From contig NZ_JAVIXR010000002.1 of assembly GCF_031157525.1 (NCBI RefSeq), positions 248,001 through 312,000 of the forward strand: a stretch of 64,000 bases of DNA, written 5' to 3'. The notes under the pieces were generated by a model that was given only the letters and a program-made list of their open reading frames with translations, had not been told where the DNA came from and ran no database searches. The stretch comes from Marinobacter sediminicola. GTDB taxonomy: Bacteria; Pseudomonadota; Gammaproteobacteria; Pseudomonadales; Oleiphilaceae. The position numbers were made by a program, and so were the translations under genes. The stretch's first letter is position 1, and each line of letters begins with the position of its first letter. This document shows positions 25,365-35,438 of this stretch, piece by piece.

Positions 25365-26549
25365 ATGCAGGCTACTTCAACACCCCCTAACGCTGGGTCC
25401 GCCAGCTTCAGTCAGCTTTTCGGCTATCCGTTTCGTATTTTCTTCCTGTCCATGACAGTACTGGCACTTCTCGCCATACCGCTCTGGGTGCTGCAGGTAA
25501 CAGGCACTATCAATATGCCATTAGCCATGCCGGGGCTGTTCTGGCACCAGCATGAGATGCTGTTTGGCTTTCTGACCGCTGCGATTGCAGGTTTTTTACT
25601 GACTGCAGTCTGTGTTTGGACCCAGACTGAGCGCACTCATGGCATTCGGCTGTTTCTGCTTTGGGGAGTATGGCTGGCAGGGCGACTGCTGCTAGCCCTG
25701 GGTGCAGATCTGCCAGAGTGGCTAGTACAAGGCGTCAACCTGGCATTCCTCCCTCTGGTAATGCTGGATGCAGGATGGCGAGTTTGGCATGCGAAACAAA
25801 AGCGTCAGCTCATGCTGTTGGTAGTTCTCGGCTTGCTGTGGCTCATGCAGATTGGTTTTGTGACTCGCCTGGACATGACATACAGCCACGGAGCACTGAT
25901 TGCAGCCATGGCACTGATCAGCATTGTGGGTGGGCGCATAACGCCTGCATTCACCACTGGCTGGTTGCGCCAGCGCGGGCTGACTGCTGATGCGGTAAAG
26001 AATATCCCGGCGCTGGATATGGCGTCACTGTTTTCCATGATTCTGCTTATGGCCTCACTGGTCACCGGTTGGCAAGCCATCACAGGCATGCTGGCGGTCG
26101 TTGCCGGCACTCTTGTGTTGGTGCGCCTCGCTAACTGGAAGGGCTGGCTGGCTCGCAAAGAACCCCTCCTATGGGTTCTTCACCTCTCTATTCTCTGGAT
26201 CCCGGTTTCCCTATACCTTCTGGCTGGCACCATTTTCGCAGGCTGGCCGTCTAACGCCTGGAGCCATGCTGCAGGTACTGGCGCCATCAGCTGTCTCATT
26301 CTGGGCGTTATCGCCCGGGTAACACTTGGCCATACCGGCCGCCCCCTGGTACTGCCCAAAGGTATGGTTACCGCATTCATTGCGATCCAGTTGGCGGCAA
26401 CGATTCGCGTACTAACGGCCTTCGACATAGTTCCCTGGCACCCTGGAATTGGCAGCAGTAGCCTGCTCTGGATATTCGCCTTCGGCATGTTCCTGGTGCG
26501 TTACACGAAAATACTGGCAAGCCCGAGACCCGATGGCCGCGCAGGCTGA
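25365..26549 (+). CDS. nnrS: NnrS family protein (copy 2)
   Basis: A 394-residue protein with about twelve membrane spans and the NnrS marker FWHQHEMLFGFLTAAIAGFLL near residues 60-80, here with HQHEM in place of the HGHEL of the copy at 9710. Family members bind heme and copper and relieve nitric-oxide stress. An AGGA site precedes the ATG. A rho-independent terminator follows. The two copies are clearly diverged rather than a recent duplication. Confidence 0.88.
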   Translation: MQATSTPPNAGSASFSQLFGYPFRIFFLSMTVLALLAIPLWVLQVTGTINMPLAMPGLFWHQHEMLFGFLTAAIAGFLLTAVCVWTQTERTHGIRLFLLWGVWLAGRLLLALGADLPEWLVQGVNLAFLPLVMLDAGWRVWHAKQKRQLMLLVVLGLLWLMQIGFVTRLDMTYSHGALIAAMALISIVGGRITPAFTTGWLRQRGLTADAVKNIPALDMASLFSMILLMASLVTGWQAITGMLAVVAGTLVLVRLANWKGWLARKEPLLWVLHLSILWIPVSLYLLAGTIFAGWPSNAWSHAAGTGAISCLILGVIARVTLGHTGRPLVLPKGMVTAFIAIQLAATIRVLTAFDIVPWHPGIGSSSLLWIFAFGMFLVRYTKILASPRPDGRAG

Positions 26550-26588
26550 TACCCTGGGGATGAGGTTTCCCAAGGGGTTTGAAGAATG

Positions 26589-26616
26589 AACAGGCTCGCA
26601 GGAGCCTGTTTTTTTT
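26589..26616 (+). terminator. rho-independent terminator after nnrS
   Basis: AACAGGCTC / GAGCCTGTT forms a nine-base-pair stem with a four-base loop and is followed by a run of T residues. It ends the nnrS transcript 40 bases after its stop codon. Confidence 0.9.
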
Positions 26617-26661
26617 GCGCTACAACCCGCCCCGGAGAACAAACCGAACTTGCAACTGCAC

Positions 26662-26671
26662 CGCTTAAGCG
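26662..26671. promoter_or_regulatory. short palindrome upstream of fabA
   Basis: CGCTTAAGCG is a perfect ten-base palindrome 87 bases before the fabA start codon. fabAB operons are often controlled by FabR or DesT-like repressors at palindromes here, but the sequence does not clearly match a known operator. Confidence 0.3.
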
Positions 26672-26757
26672 TTAATCATCCACTAATGGTCAATAGCGAC
26701 TCTCGAAATAACAGCTAAAGTAACAATAAATCATTCTGTAACAGAGACGATGGCACT

Positions 26758-27267
26758 ATGAACCCGGATCATTTTGACAAGGAAGACCTGATTAAGTGTG
26801 GTCATGGCAAACTTTTCCCGGGCGCCACGCGGCTGCCCATAGACGAGATGCTAATGGTTGACCGCGTCACCCACATAGGAACAGATGACGGCATCTACGG
26901 GAAAGGTAGCCTGGTAGCTGAACTGGATATCAATCCCGACCTCTGGTTCTTTAAAGTCCACTTCGTAGATGATCCCGTTATGCCTGGCTGCCTGGGCCTT
27001 GATGCTCTGTGGCAACTGGTGGGATTTTATCTGGCCTGGGGCGGCAGTGAAGGCAAGGGCCGTGCGCTGGGCGCTGGAGAGGTGAAGTTCACCGGCCAGG
27101 TTCTCCCGACCAACAAAAAGGTAACCTACTACCTCGACCTCAAACGCGTAATCCGGCGTAAGCTTACAATGGCTATTGCCGACGGACGCATGGAAGTGGA
27201 TGGCAAAGAAATATACACCGCCAAAGACCTGCGGGTTGGCGTGTTCACTTCCACCGATGATTTCTAG
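26758..27267 (+). CDS. fabA: 3-hydroxydecanoyl-ACP dehydratase/isomerase FabA
   Basis: A 169-residue hot-dog enzyme that dehydrates 3-hydroxydecanoyl-ACP and isomerises trans-2 to cis-3-decenoyl-ACP, the branch point of anaerobic unsaturated fatty acid synthesis. The catalytic His lies in [21 protein letters not shown] (about residues 69-89), followed by the conserved Asp helix and [11 protein letters not shown]. It is 11 bases before fabB on the same strand, the usual fabAB operon. Length is typical (171 in E. coli). Confidence 0.97.
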   Translation: MNPDHFDKEDLIKCGHGKLFPGATRLPIDEMLMVDRVTHIGTDDGIYGKGSLVAELDINPDLWFFKVHFVDDPVMPGCLGLDALWQLVGFYLAWGGSEGKGRALGAGEVKFTGQVLPTNKKVTYYLDLKRVIRRKLTMAIADGRMEVDGKEIYTAKDLRVGVFTSTDDF

Positions 27268-27278
27268 GAGTTAACAAG

Positions 27279-28490
27279 ATGCGTCGTGTTGTTATCACCG
27301 GCATGGGGATTGTCTCCAGCCTAGGCACCAATCAAAAAGAAGTCACACGCTCCCTGAAGGAGTCCATTCCTGGAATCGGCTTCAGTGAAGAAGCTCGTGA
27401 CAATGGTTTGCGCAGCCACGTTTGTGGTCAGATTGATCTGAACCTGCCCGAACTGATTGACCGCAAGCTTTTGCGCTTCATGTGCCCGGCTGCGGCCTAC
27501 ACCTATCTCGCAGCCTGTGAAGCTATTGAGCAGGCTGGACTAACCAATGAGCACCTCACGGCTAACAGCACCGGCGCCGTATTTGGCACCGGCGGCGCGT
27601 CAACCGTTGAGCTTCTCGATGCAATCGACACCCACCGCGCCAAAGGCATTCGTCGCGTTGGGCCTTACCGCGTACCCCGCACAATGGGCAGCTCAATCAA
27701 CGCGACCATTGCAACGGCATTCGGTATTACAGGCATCAACTACGGCATTACCTCAGCCTGTGCCACCAGCGCACACGCCATCGGCCATGCTGCAGACCAG
27801 ATTGCTTTGGGGCGTCAGGATGTAATGCTTGCCGGCGGCGGCGAAGATATCCACTGGACCCTGAGCCTGATGTTTGACGCCATGGGCGCACTCTCAACCA
27901 AATACAACGATACGCCTGAGAAAGCATCCCGCACCTATGATGCAGACCGTGATGGCTTTGTTATCTCCGGCGGCGGCGGTACCCTGGTGATCGAGGCTCT
28001 GGAGCATGCAGAGGCGCGAGGCGCGAACATCATTGCAGAACTGGTTGGTTTTGGCGCCACATCAGACGGCGCCGACATGGTTGCCCCAAGCGGTGAAGGT
28101 GCTATTCGCTGTATGCACCAGGCCATGAAAAACCTGGATGGCGAAATCAGCTATATCAACACCCACGGCACCAGTACACCTGCTGGTGACGTAACTGAAC
28201 TGAAGGCGCTGAAAGCGACCTTTGGTGACAAAATCCCACCGCTAAGCTCCACCAAGCCGCTTTGCGGCCACGCTCTTGGTGCGGCAGGCGTTCATGAAGC
28301 CATCTACTGCTTAATCATGCAGCGGGACGGCTTTATCGCGCCCTCAGCTAACATCGAGAACCTCGACGAAGGCGCCGAAGGCTATCCAATCGTGCGTAAG
28401 CGCCTGGACAACCAGAACCTGGATCTCGTTATGAGCAACAGTTTTGGCTTTGGCGGCACCAACGCAACATTGGTATTTAAAAAGTTCTGA
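27279..28490 (+). CDS. fabB: beta-ketoacyl-ACP synthase I FabB
   Basis: A 403-residue condensing enzyme that elongates the unsaturated intermediate made by FabA. The Cys-His-His triad is present: [12 protein letters not shown] (Cys), [11 protein letters not shown] (His) and [17 protein letters not shown] (His), and the C-terminal [12 protein letters not shown] segment is intact. A GGAG site lies before the ATG. It ends 17 bases before a convergent AraC-type gene. Confidence 0.97.
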   Translation: MRRVVITGMGIVSSLGTNQKEVTRSLKESIPGIGFSEEARDNGLRSHVCGQIDLNLPELIDRKLLRFMCPAAAYTYLAACEAIEQAGLTNEHLTANSTGAVFGTGGASTVELLDAIDTHRAKGIRRVGPYRVPRTMGSSINATIATAFGITGINYGITSACATSAHAIGHAADQIALGRQDVMLAGGGEDIHWTLSLMFDAMGALSTKYNDTPEKASRTYDADRDGFVISGGGGTLVIEALEHAEARGANIIAELVGFGATSDGADMVAPSGEGAIRCMHQAMKNLDGEISYINTHGTSTPAGDVTELKALKATFGDKIPPLSSTKPLCGHALGAAGVHEAIYCLIMQRDGFIAPSANIENLDEGAEGYPIVRKRLDNQNLDLVMSNSFGFGGTNATLVFKKF

Positions 28491-28507
28491 TGTCTCGCAA
28501 TTAAAGT

Positions 28508-28885
28508 TCAGGACAACCTGATAGAGCGATATTCAGCCGGGGACGTGCCCATCCAGCGCTTGAATGCCCGGCTGAACGCACTCAATTCTGAAAACCCAAG
28601 CTGCTCGGCAATTTCCACCAGCGGCTTGGTTTTATCCTGCATGTAAGTTAGCGCCTGCTTACGGCGCACATCCTCCAGTATTCGGGCAAATGTCAAACCT
28701 TCCCGCTTCAATTTCTTGTGGAGCGTGTACCGACTCATGTGCAACTGAGACGCCACCACCTCAACGCCCACCTTGCCTCGGGCAAGCTGACTGCTGATAA
28801 GCGAACTTACTCTGTTACCCAGCGAAACCCGCACTGCATCCTGGCTCAGGGGGCCTGACGCCATCTTTTTATCCTCCAGATTCAT
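28508..28885 (-). CDS. stand-alone AraC-type DNA-binding domain protein
   Basis: A 125-residue protein consisting almost only of the two helix-turn-helix motifs of AraC regulators: VEVVASQLHMSRYTLHKKLKREG and the hallmark IAEQLGFSELSAFSRAFKRWMGTSPAEYR. Ordinary family members have a ~170-residue sensing domain in front; here only ~30 residues precede the HTH, so it is either a truncated gene or a small regulator like MarA/SoxS. The clean start and full C-terminus favour a working small regulator. It is convergent with fabAB; its targets are unknown. Confidence 0.75.
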   Translation of the reverse strand: MNLEDKKMASGPLSQDAVRVSLGNRVSSLISSQLARGKVGVEVVASQLHMSRYTLHKKLKREGLTFARILEDVRRKQALTYMQDKTKPLVEIAEQLGFSELSAFSRAFKRWMGTSPAEYRSIRLS

Positions 28886-29021
28886 ATCTATTCAACTCTC
28901 ATCACAACTTACAGCGTACACATGTTAGCTGAAAATAATCAATAAGACGTTTGAGCGGGATCAAGGGAAAGCACATTAGCTTGCGGCAAAATAGCCCACC
29001 ACTGATTTACCCGGAGCCCAC

Positions 29022-30341
29022 ATGAATATCCCGGAATTGCTGGCACCCGCCGGCACCCCTGAACACCTGGAGACCGCATTCGCCTATGGGGCAGATGCCG
29101 TTTACGCCGGCCAGCCCCGCTATTCCCTGCGGGTGCGCAACAACAGCTTCAAAGATACTGCCGCTCTGGGCTCCGGTATCCAGCGCGCCCATGAACTGGG
29201 CAAACAGTTTTATTTGGTGTCGAACATTGCGCCCCACAACGACAAGGTGCGCTCCTACCTGCGGGATCTGGAACCGGTGCTGGAGTACAAGCCGGATGCG
29301 CTGATTATGTCCGACCCCGGCCTGATCATGCTGGTGCGGGAAAAATGGCCGGATCAGCCCATCCACCTCTCGGTGCAGGCCAATGCCGTTAATTGGGCAA
29401 CTGTGGAGTTCTGGCGCCGCCAGGGCATCAGCCGGGTGATTCTTTCACGGGAACTGGGGCTGGGTGAAATTCGTGACATACGCGAGCGGGTTCCGGATAT
29501 GGAACTGGAAGTCTTCGTTCACGGTGCTCTGTGCATGGCCTACTCCGGGCGCTGCCTGCTCTCGGGCTATATGAATCATAGAGACGCCAACCAGGGCGCA
29601 TGCACCAATGCCTGCCGCTGGAACTACAAGGAAGTTACCCACACCCAGGACCAGACCGGCGACCTGATTGCCACATCGGCCGCAAGCGATATTCAAAGTT
29701 TCGAGCCGAAAGAAATTCTTCTGGAAGAACCTAACCGCCCCGGTAGCTTTATTCCCGCCTATGAGGATGAGCACGGCACCTACATCATGAACTCACGGGA
29801 TCTGCGAGCGGTGCAGCACGTGGCGGAGCTGGCGGCCATGGGCGTGCATTCCCTGAAAATCGAGGGCCGCACCAAAAGCACCTATTATGTTGCCCGCACC
29901 ACTCAGGTATACCGCAGCGCCATAGATCAGGCGACACAAGGCAAGCCTTTTGATATGGCGCTGATGAACGATCTGGAAGCGCTATCCAACCGGGGCTACA
30001 CAGAAGGTTTTCTACGCAGGCACATGCCACAGGAATACCAGACCTACGAGCGTGGCTCCTCCTATCTGGGCACACAACAAGTTGTGGGCACCATCACCGA
30101 TGATGACGGGCAATGGCTCACCATCGATGTGAAAAACAAATTCTCCCCAGGCGACCAAATGGAACTGATTACACCTTCTGGCAATCTGCAGTTTTCAATA
30201 CCGGTTATGGAGAACCGCAACGGCATCGCTATGGATTGCGCACCGGGCAGCGGCCACATAGTTCGCATCCCTCGCCCACCGCACACACCTGAAGCACTGA
30301 AACACAGTTACCTCACCCGCATTTTGCCACCCGAAGCCTAA
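29022..30341 (+). CDS. trhP: tRNA hydroxylation protein TrhP (U32 peptidase family, YegQ)
   Basis: A 439-residue U32-family protein that, by similarity to E. coli YegQ/TrhP, takes part in prephenate-dependent hydroxylation of uridine 34 in tRNA. It starts with the U32 pattern ELLAPAGTPEHLETAFAYGADAVYAG and contains the cysteine cluster GALCMAYSGRCLLSGYMNHRDANQGACTNACRW, probably binding an iron-sulfur cluster. The downstream suf operon is a separate unit about 245 bases away, though the two share an Fe-S theme. Length is usual. Confidence 0.88.
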   Translation: MNIPELLAPAGTPEHLETAFAYGADAVYAGQPRYSLRVRNNSFKDTAALGSGIQRAHELGKQFYLVSNIAPHNDKVRSYLRDLEPVLEYKPDALIMSDPGLIMLVREKWPDQPIHLSVQANAVNWATVEFWRRQGISRVILSRELGLGEIRDIRERVPDMELEVFVHGALCMAYSGRCLLSGYMNHRDANQGACTNACRWNYKEVTHTQDQTGDLIATSAASDIQSFEPKEILLEEPNRPGSFIPAYEDEHGTYIMNSRDLRAVQHVAELAAMGVHSLKIEGRTKSTYYVARTTQVYRSAIDQATQGKPFDMALMNDLEALSNRGYTEGFLRRHMPQEYQTYERGSSYLGTQQVVGTITDDDGQWLTIDVKNKFSPGDQMELITPSGNLQFSIPVMENRNGIAMDCAPGSGHIVRIPRPPHTPEALKHSYLTRILPPEA

Positions 30342-30452
30342 CGTTCACGGAGCGATCGACTCCGTATATACGCCTATCAAAACCGCTCCAAACCCGTCAG
30401 ATTTAGCGTCTGGCGGGTGTATTACGATATACTTGCCATTCCCCCCAATTTA

Positions 30453-30477
30453 ATACCTGACTAATTTAGTCTGGTAT
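30453..30477. promoter_or_regulatory. type 1 IscR operator of the suf operon
   Basis: The 25 bases consist of half-sites ATACCTGACT and AGTCTGGTAT around AATTT. They match the type 1 IscR consensus (ATASYYGACTRWWWYAGTCRRSTAT) at all positions but one. The site covers the predicted -35 box CTGACT (30457-30462). IscR carrying [2Fe-2S] should therefore repress the operon when clusters are plentiful. Confidence 0.8.
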
Positions 30478-30485
30478 TGTACAAT
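30457..30485 (+). promoter_or_regulatory. predicted sigma-70 promoter of sufB
   Basis: A -35 box CTGACT (30457-30462) and a -10 box TACAAT (30480-30485) are separated by 17 bases. The promoter is overlapped by the IscR operator and lies ~100 bases before the sufB start. Confidence 0.6.
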
Positions 30486-30585
30486 TACGAACCAGAAGCA
30501 ACAGATCAGGCCCCGCAAACCAGTTTTGGTTGCCGGCAAATCAAAGGGCCTCAGAGCCCGCGAGAGAGAATACGGAGCGACGATC

Positions 30586-32034
30586 ATGACGACCGCCAAC
30601 AAAGAGGTGAACGAACTGATCAAACGGGAATACGAACACGGTTTCGTAACAGATATCGAAGTAGATACCTTCGAGCCCGGTTTGAATGAAGACGTTATCA
30701 CCCGCCTTTCTGAAATCAAGAAAGAGCCACAGTTCATGCTGGAATGGCGCCTCAAGGCTTATCGTCGCTGGCTTGAAATGGAAGAACCCGATTGGGCTCA
30801 CCTGGGCTATGAGCGAGTCGATTACAACTCGATCTCCTATTACTCGGCCCCGAAGCGCAAAGAAGACATGCCACAGAGCCTCGACGATGTAGATCCCGAG
30901 CTGCTTAAAACCTATGAAAAACTGGGAATCCCGCTGCACGAACACGCAAAGCTCGCCGGCGTAGCCGTTGACGCAGTATTCGATTCCGTTTCAGTGGCTA
31001 CCACGTTCAAAGAGCCACTGGCAAAAGCAGGCGTTATCTTCTGCTCTATTTCAGAAGCCGTGCGCGATTACCCTGAACTGGTGCAAAAATACCTCGGCAC
31101 TGTTGTTCCCCATACAGACAACTTCTTTGCCGGCCTAAACGCAGCAGTCTTCTCGGACGGAACCTTTGTATACGTTCCCAAGGGCGTTCGTTGCCCCATG
31201 GAACTGTCCACATACTTCCGCATCAACGCGGCAAACACCGGGCAGTTCGAGCGCACGCTGATTATTGCCGACGAAGGCAGTTACGTGAGCTATCTGGAAG
31301 GCTGTACCGCCCCGATGCGCGACGAGAACCAGCTGCACGCAGCGGTGGTTGAACTGATCGCTCTGGACGATGCAGAGATCAAATACTCCACGGTACAGAA
31401 CTGGTACCCGGGCGATGAGAACGGCAAGGGCGGCATCTACAACTTTGTTACCAAGCGCGCAGCCTGTATCGGCAAGAACTCCAAGGTTTCCTGGACTCAG
31501 GTGGAAACCGGCTCGGCCATTACCTGGAAGTACCCCAGCTGTATCCTGCGCGGTGAAGGCAGCGTTGGTGAGTTCTACTCAGTAGCGCTTACCCACAACT
31601 ACCAGCAGGCCGATACTGGCACCAAGATGATTCACCTGGGCAAAAACACCACCAGCACCATCATCTCCAAAGGTATTTCGGCTGGTAAAAGCTCCAACGT
31701 ATATCGCGGTCTGGTCAAGTTCGGCCCCCGCGCCGATGGCGCTCGCAACTTTACCGAGTGTGATTCGCTGCTGATCGGTGACCAGTGCGGCGCACATACC
31801 TTCCCGTACATTGAGAGCCTGAACAAGTCCGCCATCGTTGAGCACGAGGCCACCACCTCGAAAGTGAGCGACGAGCAGATGTTCCTTTGCCGCCAGCGCG
31901 GGATTGATATGGAGCGGGCCGTGTCCATGATTGTGAACGGTTTCTGCAAGGACGTTTTCAAGGAACTTCCCATGGAGTTTGCGGTTGAAGCCGGCAAGCT
32001 TCTTGAAGTCAGCCTTGAAGGTTCTGTTGGTTAA
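30586..32034 (+). CDS. sufB: Fe-S scaffold subunit SufB
   Basis: A 482-residue core scaffold protein that builds Fe-S clusters together with SufC and SufD. The start at 30586 follows a GGAG and gives a normal length; an upstream in-frame ATG is not used. The C-terminal beta-helix and conserved segment [24 protein letters not shown] contains the conserved cysteines. Shared SufB/D ending [21 protein letters not shown] is present. It opens the operon sufB-C-D-S-A-T-E, which has no iscR gene in front in this window. Confidence 0.97.
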   Translation: MTTANKEVNELIKREYEHGFVTDIEVDTFEPGLNEDVITRLSEIKKEPQFMLEWRLKAYRRWLEMEEPDWAHLGYERVDYNSISYYSAPKRKEDMPQSLDDVDPELLKTYEKLGIPLHEHAKLAGVAVDAVFDSVSVATTFKEPLAKAGVIFCSISEAVRDYPELVQKYLGTVVPHTDNFFAGLNAAVFSDGTFVYVPKGVRCPMELSTYFRINAANTGQFERTLIIADEGSYVSYLEGCTAPMRDENQLHAAVVELIALDDAEIKYSTVQNWYPGDENGKGGIYNFVTKRAACIGKNSKVSWTQVETGSAITWKYPSCILRGEGSVGEFYSVALTHNYQQADTGTKMIHLGKNTTSTIISKGISAGKSSNVYRGLVKFGPRADGARNFTECDSLLIGDQCGAHTFPYIESLNKSAIVEHEATTSKVSDEQMFLCRQRGIDMERAVSMIVNGFCKDVFKELPMEFAVEAGKLLEVSLEGSVG

Positions 32035-32075
32035 ACTACATACACAGATTTTCAGATTAAAGAGAGAAGCCACAA

Positions 32076-32864
32076 ATGCTGAGCATCAAAAACCTGCACG
32101 CCTCCGTTGAGGGCAAAGAAATCCTCAAAGGTATAAACCTGGAGATCAAAGCCGGGGAAGTACATGCGATTATGGGCCCGAACGGTTCGGGCAAAAGTAC
32201 GCTGGCCCAAGTGCTTGCAGGCAACGACGCATTTGAAGTTACCTCTGGCAGCGTCACCATGCACGGTGAAGACCTGCTTGAGAAAGCGACCGAAGAGCGG
32301 GCACGGGATGGCGTGTTCCTGGCGTTTCAGTACCCGGTAGAGATTCCGGGCGTTAGCAACTTGCAGTTCATGCGCACATCGGTAAACGCCATGCGCCACC
32401 ACAGGGGCGAATCAGAAATGAACGCCGCTGAATTCATGAAGTTGGCTCGGGAAATTTCCAAGCAAGTGGATCTGGACCCTGCTTTTCTCAAGCGCGGTGT
32501 AAACGAAGGTTTCTCCGGTGGCGAAAAGAAGCGTAACGAAATCATGCAAGCCCTGATGCTGCAACCAAAGCTGGCCATCCTGGATGAAACCGACTCCGGC
32601 CTGGACATCGACGCACTCAAGGTTGTTTCTGACGGCGTTAACGCTCTGCGTGCCGAAGACCGGGCCATTTTGATGGTCACTCACTATCAGCGCCTGCTTG
32701 ACCACATTGTTCCTGATTTCGTTCACGTTCTGGCCGAAGGCAAGATTGTGAAGTCTGGCGGCCGTGAATTGGCCCTGGAGCTGGAAGAGCGTGGTTACGC
32801 ATGGCTTGGCATCAAGGACGATGAAACTGCAGCCAGTTCAGCCCTCTCCAACTCAGCCAACTAA
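32076..32864 (+). CDS. sufC: SufC ATPase
   Basis: A 262-residue ABC-type ATPase that powers the SufBCD scaffold. Walker A GPNGSGKST, the signature FSGGEKKRNE and Walker B AILDETDSGLD are intact, and the SufC-type EMNAAEFMKL insert is present. It lies 41 bases after sufB and 12 before sufD. Confidence 0.97.
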   Translation: MLSIKNLHASVEGKEILKGINLEIKAGEVHAIMGPNGSGKSTLAQVLAGNDAFEVTSGSVTMHGEDLLEKATEERARDGVFLAFQYPVEIPGVSNLQFMRTSVNAMRHHRGESEMNAAEFMKLAREISKQVDLDPAFLKRGVNEGFSGGEKKRNEIMQALMLQPKLAILDETDSGLDIDALKVVSDGVNALRAEDRAILMVTHYQRLLDHIVPDFVHVLAEGKIVKSGGRELALELEERGYAWLGIKDDETAASSALSNSAN

Positions 32865-32876
32865 GGAGACCGCGGA

Positions 32877-34166
32877 ATGAAACCAGCACCAAGTCTTCTT
32901 TCCAGCGCGTTTCTACAGCCGGCTGGCCAGGCACTACCCGCACCACTGCTTGCTCTGCGCAAACAACGCGGCGCCGCATTGGTAGACATGCCCATGCCAA
33001 CGCGGAAAACCGAGAACTGGAAATACTCCAGCAAGTATCTGAAGCTGACTGACGAGATGGCTACCTCACTGCCCACTGCGGGCAAAACCGGCAGTGCTCT
33101 TGCTGTGCCCGGCTACAAGGTGGCTTTTATCAATGGCGTAATGGTGCCAGAAGCCAGCGAGTACCCGGATCTGAACGATATTCTTATTCAGCGGTTCAGT
33201 GATCTGTCAGACGCTGAAGCCAGCGAGCTGGCAGAGCGCCTGGACAGCACCCTGGACGCAAAAGCGGTGCAATTTGCAGGGTTGAACACTGCGCGTTTTG
33301 AAGACGGCCTCGTCATTCGCCTGAAGCCAGACGCAGTTCTTGATCAGCCACTGTTCATCATTCATGAAGTGACCGCCGACGCCAGCGGATCTGCCTTCCC
33401 ACGCATATTTGTTGAGGCAGGCCGTAACAGCCAGATCACACTGGTGGAAGAGTTTATTTCCAGCGGCCAGGAAGCAGTATTCGTGAACTCCGTAACCGAG
33501 TTCACCCTTGCGGAGGGCGCAAATGTTACCAACATTCGCCTGAGCATGGGCGGCGAGAACGTACAACACATCGGCGCCACTGGCGTAACCCAGCAACGTA
33601 GCTCCCGCTTCGAGAGCCACTGCGTAGGCTTTGGTGGCCCTCTAAGGCGCCACGATCTGCGGGTTCGACTGGAAGGCAAAGGCGCCGAGTGCAAACTCAA
33701 TGGCGTTGTTGTAACCCAAGGCACACAGCACTACGACAACCACACCACCATTGAGCACGTAGCACCCAATTGCGACAGTGAAGAAACCTACCGCAACATT
33801 GCAGCGGATAAATCTCACGCGGTGTTCAACGGCAGAATTCATATTCACCCGGATGCCCAGAAGTCCAACGCGAATATGAGCAACAAGAACCTGCTGCTTT
33901 CTACCGGTGCAGAGATCGATACCAAGCCCGAGCTGGAAATCTACGCCGATGACGTGAAATGCGCCCACGGCGCCACCATCGGTCAACTGGACAAAGAATC
34001 GCTGTTTTATCTGGTATCACGGGGCATCGGCATCCGTGAAGCCAACGTACTGTTGACCATGGCGTTCATCAACGAACTGGTTGCCCAGATTCCAGTGGAT
34101 GCCGTGAAAGATACGGTGCAAATCCGCCTCAACCAGTTTTTTGATCAAGCATTCCAGGAGGTCTGA
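32877..34166 (+). CDS. sufD: SufD scaffold subunit
   Basis: A 429-residue beta-helical partner of SufB. Typical segments are PMPTRKTENWKYSS near the N-terminus and the C-terminal CAHGATIGQLDKESLFYLVSRGI, which ends with an ARG/INTR-like motif. A GGAG site lies just ahead of the ATG. It is six bases before sufS. Confidence 0.95.
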   Translation: MKPAPSLLSSAFLQPAGQALPAPLLALRKQRGAALVDMPMPTRKTENWKYSSKYLKLTDEMATSLPTAGKTGSALAVPGYKVAFINGVMVPEASEYPDLNDILIQRFSDLSDAEASELAERLDSTLDAKAVQFAGLNTARFEDGLVIRLKPDAVLDQPLFIIHEVTADASGSAFPRIFVEAGRNSQITLVEEFISSGQEAVFVNSVTEFTLAEGANVTNIRLSMGGENVQHIGATGVTQQRSSRFESHCVGFGGPLRRHDLRVRLEGKGAECKLNGVVVTQGTQHYDNHTTIEHVAPNCDSEETYRNIAADKSHAVFNGRIHIHPDAQKSNANMSNKNLLLSTGAEIDTKPELEIYADDVKCAHGATIGQLDKESLFYLVSRGIGIREANVLLTMAFINELVAQIPVDAVKDTVQIRLNQFFDQAFQEV

Positions 34167-34171
34167 CCGGT

Positions 34172-35425
34172 ATGAATGACCTGTCCATGGCAAACACAGC
34201 CACCCAGACGGCGTTTGATGTACAAGCCATACGCCGGGACTTCCCCATACTGTCGCAACAGGTGAACGGGAAGCCACTGGTGTATCTGGATAACGGTGCG
34301 TCGGCACAAAAGCCGCTCGCCGTTCTGGATGCCATGGACCGTTATTACCGGGAAATGCACTCAAACGTACACCGGGGTGCCCACACCCTTGGCGACCGTG
34401 CCACTGCAGCATTTGAAGGTGCCCGGGAAACCATTCGCAGCTTTTTGAATGCAGGCAGTACCCGGGAAATCATCTGGACAAAAGGCACAACAGAAGCCAT
34501 CAACCTGGTGGCGAACGGCCTGGCACCCAAGCTCAAAGCCGGCGACGAAATTCTGGTGAGCCACATGGAGCACCACGCCAACATTGTGCCCTGGCAGATG
34601 GTTGCCGAACGCACTGGCGCAAAAGTGGTGCCGATTCAGGTTACGCCTGCGGGCGAACTGGATCTTGAATCCTTTGATCGTTTGTTGAACGACCGCACCC
34701 GTATACTAGCCATCACTCACGTTTCCAACGTTCTGGGCACAATCAATCCGGTAAACGAATTGGTGGGCAAGGCGAAGGCTCGTGGTGTGATTACCCTGTT
34801 GGATGGCGCCCAGGCAGTTCCCCACTTCCAGCCGGATGTGCAGGCACTGGACTGTGACTTTTACGTGTTTTCATCTCACAAGCTGTTCGGCCCAACCGGC
34901 ATTGGCGTGCTTTATGGCAAAGCCGCGCTGCTGGAAGACATGCCTCCCTATCAGGGCGGCGGCGAGATGATTGAGCGGGTATCGTTTGAACGCACCACTT
35001 GGAACGTTCTGCCCTACAAATTTGAAGCAGGTACGCCCGCAATCGCAGAAGCTGTAGGCTTGGGTGCTGCAATCGACTACCTTAACGGGCTCGACAGGCC
35101 AGCAATGGAAGCGGCAGAGAATGCTTTGATGGCGCGCGCCAACCAATTGGTTGAAACCGTTCCAGGCATGAGCATTATCGGCACTGCAAAGCAAAAAGTT
35201 CCCGTAATGTCCTTTAAAATCGAGGGCTTGCACCCCAGTGATATAGGAACCTTATTGGATCAGCAAGGCATCGCCATTCGTACTGGCCACCACTGTGCAA
35301 TGCCGCTGATGGATTTCTACGGAGTTCCCGGTACAGCACGGGCCTCCTTTGCGTTCTACAATACACTGGATGAGGTGGAACAATTGTTTGCCGCCTTACA
35401 GAAAGTCCAGCGCCTGTTTGCCTGA
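34172..35425 (+). CDS. sufS: SufS cysteine desulfurase
   Basis: A 417-residue PLP enzyme that takes sulfur from cysteine and passes it via SufE to SufBCD. The PLP lysine is in FSSHKLFGPTGIGVLYG, and the catalytic cysteine in RTGHHCAMPLM. It belongs to group II (short active-site loop), so activation by SufE, encoded at the operon end, is expected. The annotated ATG at 34172 has a GGAGG site; ATG at 34187 is an alternative. Confidence 0.96.
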   Translation: MNDLSMANTATQTAFDVQAIRRDFPILSQQVNGKPLVYLDNGASAQKPLAVLDAMDRYYREMHSNVHRGAHTLGDRATAAFEGARETIRSFLNAGSTREIIWTKGTTEAINLVANGLAPKLKAGDEILVSHMEHHANIVPWQMVAERTGAKVVPIQVTPAGELDLESFDRLLNDRTRILAITHVSNVLGTINPVNELVGKAKARGVITLLDGAQAVPHFQPDVQALDCDFYVFSSHKLFGPTGIGVLYGKAALLEDMPPYQGGGEMIERVSFERTTWNVLPYKFEAGTPAIAEAVGLGAAIDYLNGLDRPAMEAAENALMARANQLVETVPGMSIIGTAKQKVPVMSFKIEGLHPSDIGTLLDQQGIAIRTGHHCAMPLMDFYGVPGTARASFAFYNTLDEVEQLFAALQKVQRLFA

Positions 35426-35438
35426 TGGAGGAGACACC

